DNA of 64,000 bases from Echiichthys vipera (GCA_963691815.1 OY829659.1:1224012-1288011), one strand, 5' to 3'; shown: positions 1 to 12,556, counted from the stretch's first letter. Numbers and translations are program-made. Notes: generated from the sequence alone by a model not told the origin.

Positions 1-3000
1 ACATGAAAAAACTCACATTCTCTGGGATTAAAGTTGGATTTTTTTTTAATTAGAGTCCTAAATTGACATGAAAAAACGTTATATTCTCTGAGGTTAAAAC
101 TTGGATTATTTATTTATTTATTTTGGATTAAAGTCCTTTATTTACATGAAATATAATTGTTAATCTCTGAGGTCAAAGTGCTAAATTTACCAAAAAAACC
201 CTGGATATTATCTGAGAATAAAGTGGTAAAAAGTAGTTAAACTCATAATTTCTGAGATTAAAGAGGTAACTTTACAAAAAGAAAACTTGGATTTTTTTTA
301 TATTAAAGTCCTTTATTTACATGAAATGTAATTATTAATCTCTGAGGTTAAAGTGAAAAATTTACAACAACAAAAAAACCCGGATATTCTCTGAGAATAA
401 AGTGGTAAAACTCATCATTTCTGAGATTAAAGAGGTAAATTTACGAAAAAGAATTTGGCATTTCTCTTAGATTAAAGTCCTAAATTGGCAAAAACAAACA
501 AACATGGTTATTCCTTGGATTAAAGAGGAGAATTTACAAAAAAACTTGAATATCCTCAGATTATCTAAGATTAAAGCCAAAAATGTACAAGAAACAAAAC
601 TAAAATATTTTCTGAGATTAAAGTGGTACATTTACAAAAAGACAACTTGGATTATTTAGTCCTTTATTTACATGAAATATAATTGATAATCTCTGAGGTT
701 AAAGTGCTAAATTTACCCCAAAAAAACTTGGATATTATCTGAGAATAAAGTGGTAAAACTCCTAATTTCTGAGAATAAAATGGTAAATTTACAAAAAAGA
801 GTTTGGCATTTCTTTGGGATTAAAGTCCCTCGTTTACATGAAAAGAAACTTTGATATTCTCTGAGATTAAAGTGGTAAAACTCATAATTTCTGAGATTAA
901 AGAGGTAATTTTAATCAAAAAATAATAATCCAAGTTATCTTTTTGTAAAGTCCTTTATTTGCATGAGAAACAATAGATAATCTCTGAGGTTAAAGTGCTA
1001 AATTTACAAAAAAAACCCTGGATATGACGTGAGAATAAAGTGGTAAAACTCATAATTTCTGAGATTAAAGAGGTAAATTTACGAAAAAGAGTTTGGCATT
1101 TCTCTGAGATTAAAGTCCTTCATTTGCATTTTAAAAAACGTTGATATTCTCTGAGATTAAAGTCCTAAATTGGCAAAAACAAACATGGTTATTCCTTGAG
1201 ATTAAAGAGGAGAATTTACAAAAAAACTTGAATATCCTCAGATTATCTAAGATTAAAGCCAAAAATTTACAAGAAACAAAACTAAAATATTCTCTGAGAT
1301 TAAAGTGGTAATTTTATAAAAAAGATTAAAGTCCTCAATTGACATGAAAACACATAAGATTCTCTGAGGTTAATGTGCTAAATTCAACCTGACAAAAGGA
1401 AATGTGGATATTTTCTGAGATTAAAGCGTTAAATTTACAAAAAGAAAACTTGGATTATTTAGTCCTTTATTTACATGAAATATAATTGATAATCTCTGAG
1501 GTTAAAGTGATAAATTTACCCCAAAAAACTTGGATATTATCTGAGAATAAAGTGGTAAATTTACAAAAAAGAGTTTTGGCATTTCTTTGGGATTAAAGTC
1601 CCTCGTTTACATGAAAAGAAACTTTGATATTCTCTGAGATTAAAGTGGTAAAACTCATAATTTCTGAGATTAAAGAGGTAATTTTAATCAAAAAATAATA
1701 ATCCAAGTTTTCTTTTTGTAAAGTCCTTTATTTACATGAGAAACAGTAGATAATCTCTGAGGTTAAAGTGCTAAATTTACAAAAAAACAACCTGGATATG
1801 ACGTGAGAATAAAGTGGTAAAACTCATCATTTCTGAGATTAAAGAGGTAAATTTACAAAAAAGAGTTTGGCATTTCTCTGAGATTAAAGTCCTAAATTGA
1901 CCAAAAACAAACAAACATGGTTATTCCTTGGATTAAAGAGGAGAATTTACAAAAAAACTTGAATATTCTCTGAGATTATCTGAGATTAAAGCCAAAAATT
2001 TACAAGAAACAAAACTAAAATATTCTCTGAGATTAAAGTGGTAAATTTATAAAAAAGATTAAAGTCCTAAATTGACATGAAAACACATAAGAGGTTAATG
2101 TGCTAAATTCACCCCGACAAAAGAAAATGTGGATATTTTCTGAGATTAAAGCGTTAAATTTACAAAAAGAAAACTTGGATTATTTAGTCCTTTATTTACA
2201 TGAAATATAATTGATAATCTCTGAGGTTAAAGTGATAAATTTACCCCCCAAAAAACTTGGATATTATCTGAGAATAAAGTGGTAAAAAGAGTTAAAACTC
2301 CTAATTTCTGAGATTAAAGTGGTAAATTTACAAAAAAGAGTTTGGCATTTCTTTGGGATTAAAGTCCCTCGTTTACATGAAAAGAAACTTTGATATTCTC
2401 TGAGATTAAAGTGGTAAAACTCCTAATTTCTGAGATTAAAGAGGTAATTTTAATCAAAAAATAATAATCCAAGTTTTCTTTTTGTAAAGTCTTTATTTAC
2501 ATGAGAAACAATAGATAATCTCTGAGGTTAAAGTGCTAAATTTACAAAAAAACAACCTGGATATTCTCTGAGAATAAAGTGGTAAAACTCATAATTTCTG
2601 AGATTAAAGAGGTAAATTTACAAAAAAGAGTTTGGCATTCCTCTGAGATTAAAGTCCTAAATTGGCAAAAACAAACATGGTTATTCCTTGAGATTAAAGA
2701 GGAGAATTTACAAAAAAAACTTGAATATCCTCAGATTATCTAAGATTAAAGCCAAAAATTTACAAGAAACAAAACTAAAATATTCTCTGAGATTAAAGTG
2801 GTAAATTTATAAAAAAGATTAAAGTCCTAAATTGACATGAAAACACATAAGATTCTCTGAGGTTAATGTGCTAAATTCACCCCGACAAAAGGAAATGTGG
2901 ATATTTTCTGAGATTAAAGCGGTAAATTTACAAAAAGAAAACTTGGATTATTTGGTCCTTTATTTACATGAAATATAATTGTTAATCTCTGAGGTTAAAG

Positions 3001-4140
3001 TGATAAATTTACCCCAAAAGAACTTGGATATTATCTGAGAATAAAGTGGTAAAACTCATAATTTCTGAGATTAAAGTGGTAAATTTACAAAAAAGAGTTT
3101 GTTATTCCTTCGAGATTAAAGTCCCCTATTTACATGAAAAAAACCCTGGATATTATCTGAGATTAAAGTGGTAAAAAGTGGTTAAACTCATAATTTCTGA
3201 GATTAAAGAGGTAACTTTACAAAAAGAAAACTTGGATTTTTTTTATATTAAAGTCCTTTATTTACATGAAATGTAATTATTAATCTCTGGGGTTAAAGTG
3301 CTAAATTTACAACAACAAAAAAATCTGGATATTCTCTGAGAATAAAGTGGTAAAACTCATCATTTCTGAGATTAAAGAGGTAAATTTACAAAAAAGAGTT
3401 TGGCATTTCTCTGAGATTAAAGTCCTAAATTGACCAAAAACAAACAAACATGGTTATTCCTTGAGATTAAAGAGGAGAATTTACAAAAAAAAACTTGAAT
3501 ATCCTCAGATTATCTAAGATTAAAGCCAAAAATTTACAAGAAACACAACTAAAATATTCTCTGAGATTAAAGCTGTAAATTTATAAAAAAGATTAAAGTC
3601 CTAAATTGACATGAAAACACATAAGATTCTCTGAGGTTAAAGTGCTAAATTCACCCCGACAAAAGAAAATGTGGATATCTTCTGAGATTAAAGCGTTAAA
3701 TTTACAAAAAGAAAACTTGGATTATTAAGTCCTTTATTTACATGAAATATAATTGATAATCTCTGAGGTTAAAGTGATAAATTTACCCCAAAAAACTTGG
3801 ATATTATCTGAGAATAAAGTGGTAAATTTACAAAAAAGAGTTTTGGCATTTCTTTGGGATTAAAGTCCCTCGTTTACATGAAAAGAAACTTTGATATTCT
3901 CTGAGAATAAAGTGGTAAAACTCATAATTTCTGAGATTAAAGTGGTAAATTTACAAAAAAGAGCTTGGATATTCTCTGAGATTTAAGTCCTAAATTGACC
4001 AAAAACAAACAAACATGGTTATTCCTTGAGATTAAAGAGCTGAATTTACAAAAAAAACTTGAATATCCTCTGAGATTATCTGAGATTAAAGCCAAAACTT
4101 TACAAGAAATAAAACTAAAACATTCCCTGAGATTAAAGCT
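1..4140. repeat. AT-rich satellite array filling a bckdk intron
   Basis: The whole stretch is built from degenerate units of about 40-45 bases around a core reading CTCTGAGATTAAAGTGGTAA, followed by AATTTAC and an A-rich tract. A second level of order is visible: the marker ACATGGTTATTCC recurs at 502, 1183, 1915, 2675, 3448 and 4013 (spacing 681, 732, 760, 773 and 565), so sets of variant units were duplicated together in blocks of roughly 0.7 kb. The array ends about 40 bases before a bckdk exon and continues beyond the left edge of the window. It lies in an intron because the exon that follows opens in mid-codon after an AG acceptor. No coding potential is seen. Confidence 0.93.
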
Positions 4141-4177
4141 GTAAATCACCCCCATGACATCATGTTTGTCCCTTCAG

Positions 4178-5570
4178 GGCCACCATGGAAAGCCACCTGG
4201 ACACCCCGTACAACGTGCCCGACGTGGTCGTCACCATTGCCAATAACGACATTGACTTTGTCATCAGGTGAGCGGCGAATCGTCTCTTCCATACGCGTGT
4301 TTGAGACCCGTAAAGTGTCGCTGTCACACTGTACCATTATTCAAACTCACGTTTGAGTCCTTGAGTGTTTTCGTTGTGTCGCCAAAGCTTCCAAATATAA
4401 CTTTTCTCTTTTTTACTTTAGGATTTCCGACCGTGGTGGCGGCATACCTCACAATATCATAGACAAGGTGATGGACTACCACTTCAGTACGGCTGAGGAG
4501 AGCGCGCAGGACCCCCGCATGAGCAACCTCTTCAACAACATTACCAACAGTGGGAACCAGTCCAGCCCGATGCACGGGTAAGGACTAAAGACACAGCGTA
4601 TCAGACCCAGACCCACATGCGTCCAGACCCCCATGTACCCAGACCCCCATGTACCCAGACCCCCATGTATCCAGACCCCCATGTATCCAGACCCCCATGT
4701 ATCCAGACCCCCATGTATCCAGACCCCCATGTATCCAGACCCCCATGTACCCAGACCCCCATGTATCCAGACCCCCATGTATCCAGACCCCCATGTACCC
4801 AGAAATGACATCGCACTAAGCAAACATACGGCGGATCATTTCAGTTGCAGAGTTCAAAGGGTTAACCTGCCCTCCGTGATCATTAAGATGAAATCAGCGT
4901 CTAGCGTGCGTGAGCTGAACCCGACCTGACCCACATCAGCCAACTTAATATATTATAATAATACACTGTAGCACAATTGTCAAAAGCGAGGAGGACCGAG
5001 GAGGCCTGCAGCACCAGCGTGTGCATCTTTAGAGGAAGAGGACGCTGCTTCGTCTCTTAGTGAGCTGCCTGTGGGTCGACTGCTGTGCCGTCCAGCGCTG
5101 CCGGCTTTCCCATTCACACTGACGTCGGTTTGGTGCTGTTGCGGCTCTGTGAGGACATCCGTTGCAGATTCAGACCCGCAACAGATCCGTCTCCCCCATT
5201 TCGCCTCTGTACCTTTCACACAGACGCCAGGCACAGCCCCCCCCAACGAGCAGGCTGCTTGTGAGGGGACTTGTGACCTCCTTAGCACCAGTTCCACCCG
5301 TATCGACCTGCAGGTGGCATTTCACAGTTCATCTCATGTTGATGTTCAATGTTTTACCAACAACAGATCATTTTCAGCCACGCTGCCGTTTTAACCCCGC
5401 CGTCCGTTCCTTTGTGTTTGTGCAGGTTTGGTTTCGGCTTGCCCACATCCAGGGCCTACGCCGAGTACCTGGGCGGCTCCCTGTCCGTACAGTCTATGCA
5501 GGGCATCGGCACCGACGTCTACCTGCGTCTGCGCCACATCGATGGCAAAGGAGAGAGCTTCCGTGTGTAA
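4178..5570 (+). CDS. bckdk: bckdk, last three coding exons (5' part outside window)
   Basis: Branched-chain alpha-ketoacid dehydrogenase kinase is the mitochondrial matrix kinase that phosphorylates and inactivates the BCKD complex, limiting leucine, isoleucine and valine breakdown. Exons: 4178-4267, 4422-4577, 5426-5570 (TAA at 5568-5570); all introns are GT/AG and phases agree (1/2, 1/2, 1/0). The translation contains MESHLDTPYNVPDVVVTIAN, the ATP-binding G1 box ISDRGGG, MDYHFSTAEES, and the G2 box GFGFGLPTSRAYAEYLGG, ending GIGTDVYLRLRHIDG...SFRV. This is the GHKL (HATPase_c) domain of the BCKDK/PDK family and is nearly identical to the mammalian C-terminus. The catalytic N-box (ELLKNAMR in the family) would be in the exon to the left, beyond the satellite. 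A 16-base minisatellite sits in the last intron. PDK1-4 are the nearest alternatives but lack these BCKDK-specific strings. Confidence 0.95.
4606..4802. repeat. 16-base GC-rich minisatellite in the last bckdk intron
   Basis: About eleven copies of CCAGACCCCCATGTAT, or the variant ending GTAC, run from 4623 to 4801, with a degenerate leading copy from about 4606. Because 16 is not a multiple of 3, all three frames stay open on both strands and give proline- or glycine-rich shadow reading frames; none is a gene. Confidence 0.95.
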
Positions 5571-6755
5571 CGCTCCCCCCGTGGTCAGCCTCGTAGATCC
5601 AGACTTCGGAATCAGGCCGTGCAGGAGTACAGGGCGTTCTCCACCAGGAGGGCTGGCATGGACTACAGGACTTTGGTCCACAAAGTGATAGCCTACACAC
5701 AGTATGTCGTCAGAAAGCTCCTAAATTCACCAACCTACCATTTGTTCTTCTTGCCTTTCTGATTATAAGCTATGTTAGCTCTCGAGTCGATGATTTCAGT
5801 TGTTTTTCCTCTGTGATTTGTTCCCCGTGGCATGTCGTCTTGAAGTTTTTTTAAAGGGGGGGTGTACGAACTTTTGAATGTTTAGGTTATCGGGACAAAC
5901 TGTGCATGACATTGGACACTAATGTTAAAGTGGAAGGAGCTTCAGTTTTAAAGAAGTTCACTGAAGTTACATAGCCTCGAAATAAGAACGGACGTTTTGA
6001 TGATTAAATTGTTTCAAATGAAACTTCTGAGACACTCCAGCAGCCCTGTCAAAGATGCTCACACGCTCCATGACGATAGAGTTTGAATAACCGGATCCCT
6101 CCCGTACGTTATCCGCCGTTTGTATGGAAATCTAGGGACGACGAGAATGACAGAAGTGTCCTCAGCACGTGCTGTAAACCTCGGCTCCTCACACACCACA
6201 GAGATATTATACAAACGACCATATCAGAAAAAAAAAACTGCCAAACACCCGAAGCTCATTAACAGGTTTCTGTCTTGTTCTGTTTCGAGAACACGCGTCG
6301 CGATGAACGTCTTTGTTCAGCAGTATTTTTGCGGAGCTTTCGGGCAGGGAAGCCGATCGAGATGTTCAGTTGCCTTACCGCGTGGCGCTAGTCCTTCAAC
6401 CGCATGCCGGCTTTTCTCGTTTTCTTTTTGTTGCCTTTACCGGTTCACACAGACGCACGCCGCGCCAGCCGGCTTCATCGGTTCAACGTCTTTTTGCACA
6501 GCGAATAGATTTCTCCCGCGCCGATCACAGCAGTTTTTACTAACACCTTTCAGAGTAACAATATACCGTAGAAGTATTCTGATATCGTCTTCTTTTGTTC
6601 TCTTTTATCTGACTTCTTTTGTGTAGAAAGTGTGTCCGTTGTTTGAAGTTTGCTGTCTTTTTTTGAAATAAGTTCTGTATAAAAAATGCATTTCAAGATG
6701 GGTTTCCGCATCACTAACGATGGAAGTTCAGATCCGCGAAAGGTCGCTCTATCAG

Positions 6756-6911
6756 GTGTCTCTAACTGATCCAGGAAAGGACACAAGAACACACCTGATC
6801 CAACAAATCCAACCGCGTGAAGGCGACTCAGTCGGTCGAATAAGTCCAGTCAGGTGTGTTCTTGCTTGGCTGGAATGAAAACCTGCAGCCACAGCTCAGT
6901 TTGAGACACCT
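6756..6911. mobile_element. MITE-like inverted-repeat element, degraded copy
   Basis: The right half reads GTGTGTTCTTGCTTGGCTGG ... AACCTGCAGCCACAGC, and the ends carry inverted copies of GTGTCT...CTGATCC / CAGTTTGAGACAC. The same family, better preserved, lies at 19581-19773. No protein is encoded; it is best read as a non-autonomous DNA transposon relic. Confidence 0.6.
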
Positions 6912-7808
6912 GCTTAGGTCCATTTTCTCCAGATCACACCTGGATTACATCATCACCTCGAGACGGCGAGTTGGCGAGTGGCCGTACCGTAAAAAGAAAG
7001 AAAATCAGTTATGATCGCGAATAAAACCGACAAGATAAATCAAGTTGTGAACTCAAAATACACACAAACCGCCGCCTTTCTGAGTTTCCACTTGAAGATG
7101 CATGAGTCCAATAATACAGGAGAGAGTCACCGAAGCCACGTGTTGAAGTTTAGAAATCTGCCCCGATAGATGAACACCTGAACCACTCCTCACGTTTTGT
7201 TGAACATTCCCCGGCCGGCACCAGACGTCACGCATCAGATCGACCTGGATTTACGCTTCTCCGACGGGAGCATTTATTCACATACTACCTTTATACTGTT
7301 CTCTTATTGTTTATGTGATTTGGATTTAATTGAAAATGTTTTATTCTGAAGCTGAATCTTAAGAGCTCTACAATCACATACAGGTGTAATCTACCTAACG
7401 GGACAAATGACTCGCGTTTCCTTTTGTTTTTGAAAAACCTATAATTAATATAATATGCTAAAATGACTTATACTCTGTCTTACACATTGAATAACTGGTT
7501 CACTTGGATTTGCACAAAATGCAAATGAGTTTTAGGTACAAACGTTTGAGTGAGCTTGTGAGACACGCTGAAAACAACAAAGTGAACCAGTTATTTCAGC
7601 CGTAAGATGATTGTAATTTGCGAAAGGCTCGTATTTATTTTGACACTGAATGAAACAAACATAACCCTGTATAAACTCACAGCTCCAGAGCGGCCTGTAT
7701 TATCTGTACCTGTATTCTTGCCGAGGCCGCGTGTATGAATCCTCGTGTTTATCGTGGCTGTGGAAGGCATTGAAGATGTAGTGAATATGTTTATGCATGT
7801 AAACCAGA

Positions 7809-8052
7809 GGGGGGGGGGGGGGGGGGTTAACGCCACATAGCTGCCACACGGGGTAAACGACCGTTAAAGGTTCGTGTTCCTTTTTTAAAACCAGCATCAC
7901 CCTGAGATGTTCTTCTATCCTTCAAAACGTTTAAGGTGGCGTGTAAAGTTTGGATTTGGCAGAAGCTGTAGCATGACATGTGCACTGTCTGCCCTCTGCT
8001 GGCCTCAAAGAAAAGTGCAGGCAGACTAAAAAACATTATTGGGGGGGGGGGG
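7809..8052. repeat. two poly-G tracts
   Basis: A run of 18 G at 7809-7826 and a run of 12 G at 8041-8052 lie 215 bases apart. Such runs are length-variable and error-prone in assemblies. Confidence 0.9.
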
Positions 8053-8707
8053 AGGGAGGCATCGTTTGAGTTTCTTTGAAAAGGAAGAGGATGAAAACAC
8101 ATGAGGTCATTTCTATTTTCCACGTTTCTGATTTTGTATTTTTTTGCAGATAGAAGTGAGAAAAAAAAAAACAACCGTTTAAAAAAAGAAAAAATCATTT
8201 CAACATCATCTCCAGTGCGCCGCCACACACTGGAGCCATGTTACTGACTAACTGTGCTGCCATGGAGTGTTTGGTCTCCTCGACTGAAATGAGTTCCTCC
8301 CGCGTTTTTCTGTTGTGTTCAGAACTCTGTAGACATTAAATTTGACTTGGTTAGTACTTTGAGAGCGATCGCCGTGTCGTCCTTCTTTGAATTCATTTGT
8401 TTGTGATGAAATCTGTTGAATTTTCATCGTTTGGAAGAAAAAAGTGTCACGACTGAAATCGAAGAATGTGGTTTTGCATCCGTCTGTACATCTTTGCAGG
8501 TTCTGTATTAACTGAGCGGAGGATATAAAGGAGTTAAAGTTAATTTTAAGACCTAATGAAAACGTAATAAGCATCACACTTTAACTTCCATTGACTACAA
8601 CTTAGTACTGTACCTGCATCAGTGCCTTTTTTGACTGTGCTATACTTGTAATTAAGGCACATCTGGTTAAGGTAACGTTCACTTTCTTCTTCTTTCGTGT
8701 GTCTTCA

Positions 8708-9163
8708 TCAAATGTCCAGCTCAGTAGATTTTAGCCACGTTCTCATCGCAGGTCCCACATCGAAGAGGCCGGCCTCCGAGGGTGGTTTATACAGGGTACA
8801 GGTGGTGATTATGTGCTCAGCGGTGGGCTACGGCTCCCCACACTCACACGCCGCTCTGCCCGCCAGGCCCCTCTTCCTCATTGATGCCTTGTAGCGTCCG
8901 ACACCAGTTCGCAGGCGGTTCGGCGGAGTCCATTGCCGGCGTGGCAGGTCCTCCCTCTCCTTCAAGACCGCCTCCAGGGTCATGGATGTAACTGTGGGTT
9001 TGTGAGGGCCCCGCTGACTCCCACTCCTGCTTCCAGGCTGTTGCCAGCCATGCCTCTGTAGACAGGTCCTCAGGGATGGACCTGAGCAGCTCTTGTGCCG
9101 CCTTGTTGTACAGGTTGTGCGGTTCACCAGTATGGGGTTACAAAGTTTACCACGAAGTAACAC
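8708..9163 (-). pseudogene. non-LTR retrotransposon (LINE) ORF2 C-terminal relic
   Basis: Read on the minus strand, the frame contains LPRRQWTPPNRLRTGVGRYK followed by CECGEP, then after one in-frame TAG continues with TAEHIITTCTLYKPPSEAGL and ends TELDI-stop at 8708. The pattern RLRTGVG...CxCG...TAEHII...C is the cysteine/histidine tail found after the reverse transcriptase in jockey/RTE-like LINE proteins. There is no reverse transcriptase domain upstream and the frame is broken by a stop, so this is a 5'-truncated dead copy. It lies between bckdk and orai2 and has no link to either. Confidence 0.75.
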
Positions 9164-9415
9164 ACAAGCAATAAGAGAGTAGCTTCAGACGACTCAAATG
9201 AGCTCCTTTAAATCAACAGAAGCATCTAACAGTCAATCAACCAGCTCACTTACTTTTAGTGATCTACGCACAGGCACCAACAGGTACGTTTTCTTTTTTG
9301 TCTGCTGCAGGATGGGATTTCCAGTGCCTATGGGGCAGGAGGAGTTGCCATGGTGATTAATTGGCTCCTTAACTGCACTGCAAGAGCCTTTTCTACAATA
9401 ATATGATTTTTAACT

Positions 9416-9745
9416 ACGTAATTTTATTTACAGTGCCAAATCATAACCAAAGTGATCTCAGGACACTTTACAGAGTAGGTAAAGACCACACTCTGTGACT
9501 TATTTATGATTTACAGAGACCCAACAATTCCCCCGTAGAGTACGGTGGCGTTGAAAACCTTCCCTATAACAGGAACATCAGACAGACCCAGCTCTGTGGA
9601 GGACGGACATCCGTCTGCACCGGAGAGAGGGAGAAAAGGAGAGAGAAAGACACACTTCCAGAGATGCAACCGCAACACTAACTATAATAATATCTATAGT
9701 AATGTGAATATGACTTATATGTTATGGCAGTTAATACAGCAGAAT
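9416..9745 (-). mobile_element. interspersed retroposon copy (same family as 20530-20865)
   Basis: Contains TCAGGACACTTTACAGAGTA, CAGACCCAGCTCTGTGGAGG and CGTCTGCACCGGAGAGAGGG in order; the reverse complement of the same series occurs at 20530-20865, including the flanking AT-rich end CATAAGTCATATTCACATTA-like sequence. Two copies in opposite orientation show a dispersed repeat. The subfamily cannot be named from sequence alone. The flanking stretches 9164-9415 and 9746-10074 hold nothing I recognise. Confidence 0.65.
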
Positions 9746-10074
9746 AGTAGAAACAAGCACAGCTACGGTGATAGAATATGAAAATGTCTTTTATGACTTT
9801 TTTGTCATAGGTATGGTGAAAAAAAGTGGGAAAAGTGAAAAAAGTCATGGTATAGTAATGTCAAAAAAGTGTAAAAAATATCAGTTTGTATGTTAGAAAA
9901 AGTGAAAAAAGTCAGTTTTGCAGGACGAAAGAAATTGAACTTAGTCATAAATATTTTCTATAGTTTCAGAAAACTTCATGCAAACCCTATTTCTCCTGTT
10001 TGTGATCGGCTGTGACCGGTTAAAGACACACACAGGAGACAAAGACAACTTTAATATGTTTTTTTTTATTTTGG

Positions 10075-10080
10075 GAGTCT
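10075..10080 (-). terminator. candidate poly(A) signal of orai2
   Basis: AATAAA on the minus strand (TTTATT on plus) in a T-rich setting. It is the only good signal I see between the orai2 stop and the LINE relic, giving a 3' UTR of about 2.5 kb. Confidence 0.45.
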
Positions 10081-12556
10081 GTTGCAATCTTCCAGCCCAC
10101 AGACGGATAAACACATGTTCAGACAGGTCTCCTGACCTCGCCACAGTTTCTCATTTAAGAAGCACAAATCAACAAACACGAGACGAAGCGAGACATTCTC
10201 TGATCACAAGAACCCTGGCACTCATTCGCTGTACGACTAAACTACAAGTGCACTTCTGTCTCTTCTGAGGAGCGAGAAACAAACAACGGAGCGACCCTTT
10301 GGTCACTCGTCTTATTTGGAATGTAGTGATGGGTTTTCATTAAATGCAGTAACACACTCCGACCTCATCCAGGGAAGTGCCGACTCAGTGTTGACTCTTT
10401 CAGCTAACCCACATTCACTGAAAGGTCTCCAGTGTTTACTGTATAAACTGAAGGTCACATGGTCGCGCTGAGGGATGCACCGGTCTGACTTCTTCAGTCG
10501 CGATACCTTAGTCGGTCAAAATTCTTATGGCCACTTAACGGTTAAACTGTTAATTGCAATTAGGGATGTTAATAATTAAGTGTAAACCTCTAATGCAGCA
10601 ACACACTGGTCAAAACTTAAGAAACTTAACGTACATGATACATAAACATATAGGATTAAAGTGAATAGATCGGCCCCGTTGTCACCGACGCCTGATGCAG
10701 CTGTGTGAGTCGGTATCAGACTGGTGCATCTGTGACTGTTCTCGTTTAATGCTCTACTTTAACCATTTTGACCTTTTCCTCCCACTCAACGTTTAGACTT
10801 CCTCGGTGAAAACGTCGTCACGCTCGACTTCACTCTGCTCGTGTTGTGATCTTTAGCAAAACAGCAGTTCATAAAAGGCAACAACCCTGTAAGGCGGAAC
10901 TATATTTGGACGGTAACATTCATATTTAAGCACTTAGAGCAGCATCGGTTTGTAGAAACGATTGGCGCCGTTGTCTTTGTAAAAGACAATAAAAGCTATT
11001 TTAAGGAGGAAATGGCTTGTTGGTGATTTAAGACTTGATAGACAAAACAAAAAGAAAGACAGTGACGCCATGCCCCTAACTATTTTACAAGAATGCAACA
11101 TTTAAGACCTTACAGGGGGACACATGCCCGAGCTTCTTGCAGTGTGATGCATGACTTTACAGTTAAAGCAACAAGCTCCGTTTTAGGTCAGTTAAGACCG
11201 ACTGAGGAGCAGGTTGCGTGTAAACAGTGTAACGGGGGTTGGGCTTCCATAACATTTGATCAAATGGGAATCAAGTATTAATCGAGCTACGTAAGTCAAA
11301 ATGCTTTTGAATCTCTTATTGGATCCATTTAACATACAACATTTGCAAGTTACGAGATCTACAAACAACTAAAACTCAAAGTATCAGATCTGAAATCAGC
11401 TTTTGTTAGAGAGTGGCTCTTCTTTCTCCAACAAACAGTCTTTGGCTGAGCACAGAAACCAGTTTACAGAGAGCACAATAATCAAACAGGTCAAGTTCCT
11501 TTTTGGCGTTATGGCAAGTTACTTATGGCATTTTTCATTTGCTCCGGTAAAAACGACGTGACGTGACGTGACGTGACGTGACGTTGCGTGACGTGGCGTG
11601 ACGTGACGTGACGTGACGGCAGATAAAAGACTCAACAAGAGATTTCTTAGGCTACATCCAAACTACTACGTATTAACTTACATGAAAACAATCAGGCATT
11701 TCAGCCCCGTATCCGAAATAATCTGCGTACAAATGAATACGCACGCAAATGCAGATCACATGGGTGGCCATTCACATACCGGTACTGGGAGAAGAAGAGC
11801 GATGTAAAAAAGTAAAACAAGAGATTTGCTTTCTTGGATAGACAACGAGGTGGAACTGTTACTGAGAGAAACACGAGTATAAGGCGGTAAAGGCAACGGA
11901 AAACATAGGTTGGGGGGCGTTCCAAAGAAAATAGGGCAACGTAACAGAACGGAGGAGCAAAGGAGCGCCGACACAAGAAGGATGAACTCACAAAAGGTAT
12001 AAAAATGTAACTAGACTTAGCTAACTGATAAGACTGACTAACAGTGACTGATAAGAAGAAGACCCAAACACGTGTGTGTGCGTCAGCAGTGTTTCCAAAC
12101 GTCTTCGTTTTAAGGGGTTTGTAACGCAGTGGTGTGGACGCTAGGCGTAGTATTCGTGTGGATACAGCCCCCAGCCTCGAAATGTGAATCTGGGTATTTT
12201 GCCAAAGTGGAAGCAGATCCTGAACGGCACCGGCCAACGTCACCAAAGCCAACCGTTAAAACAGACGTGGCACATTAAATGGCACACAGAACATAATAGC
12301 CCTTTTACTGTAAACCTTTGACATTATTCTTGACCGACACGTAAAACATACAATCTCAAAACACAGACGAGGTCCAACGACGCAACTTTACCGTGAGAAT
12401 AAATTAGCAGTCTGACATGTATTGGCTGTCAAGGTGAGGAGCATTAAAGCTCACTGCCTGCGAGTCCAAGCGAGGCATTAACGAAGACCAGAACGAGTGT
12501 CAGAGAAGAGATAAATATTAGATATGAGGGAAGTCCTTAAAGCTGCGATCGCGTCA
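10081..12556 (-). other. probable orai2 3' UTR
   Basis: No coding exon is seen in this 2.5 kb. It directly follows the orai2 stop codon and lacks recognisable SINEs or LINEs, unlike the flanks, which fits a retained 3' UTR. It includes the ACGTG array at 11556-11618. The extent rests on one poly(A) signal and is an inference. Confidence 0.5.
11556..11618. repeat. ACGTG pentamer array
   Basis: Twelve consecutive 5-base units, nine of them exactly ACGTG and the others single-base variants (ACGTT, GCGTG twice), ending in ACGGC. ACGTG is the core of hypoxia-response and E-box-like sites, and TGACGTGA resembles half CRE sites. Here it lies in the probable orai2 3' UTR. Confidence 0.93.

Larger units (their letters stand above)
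5571..8700. other. bckdk 3' UTR and downstream flank, no further gene seen
   Basis: The bckdk 3' UTR must begin at 5571. I see no clear early AATAAA; the first good candidate on this strand is at about 7020 (gaataaaacc), so the UTR end is uncertain. The rest is unique-looking AT-moderate sequence with one MITE-like copy (6756-6911) and homopolymer runs. Short open frames here have no recognisable product and no exon-like signals. Confidence 0.5.

Noticed and set aside
4476..4929. Open frames with MGVWIHGGLDTWGSGY-like or HVSRPPCIQTPM-like repeats
   Set aside because: Produced by the 16-base minisatellite, whose unit length keeps all frames open.
6120..6626. 168-codon plus-strand open frame downstream of bckdk
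   Set aside because: No domain or similarity I can recognise, composition like flanking non-coding DNA, no splice or start support.
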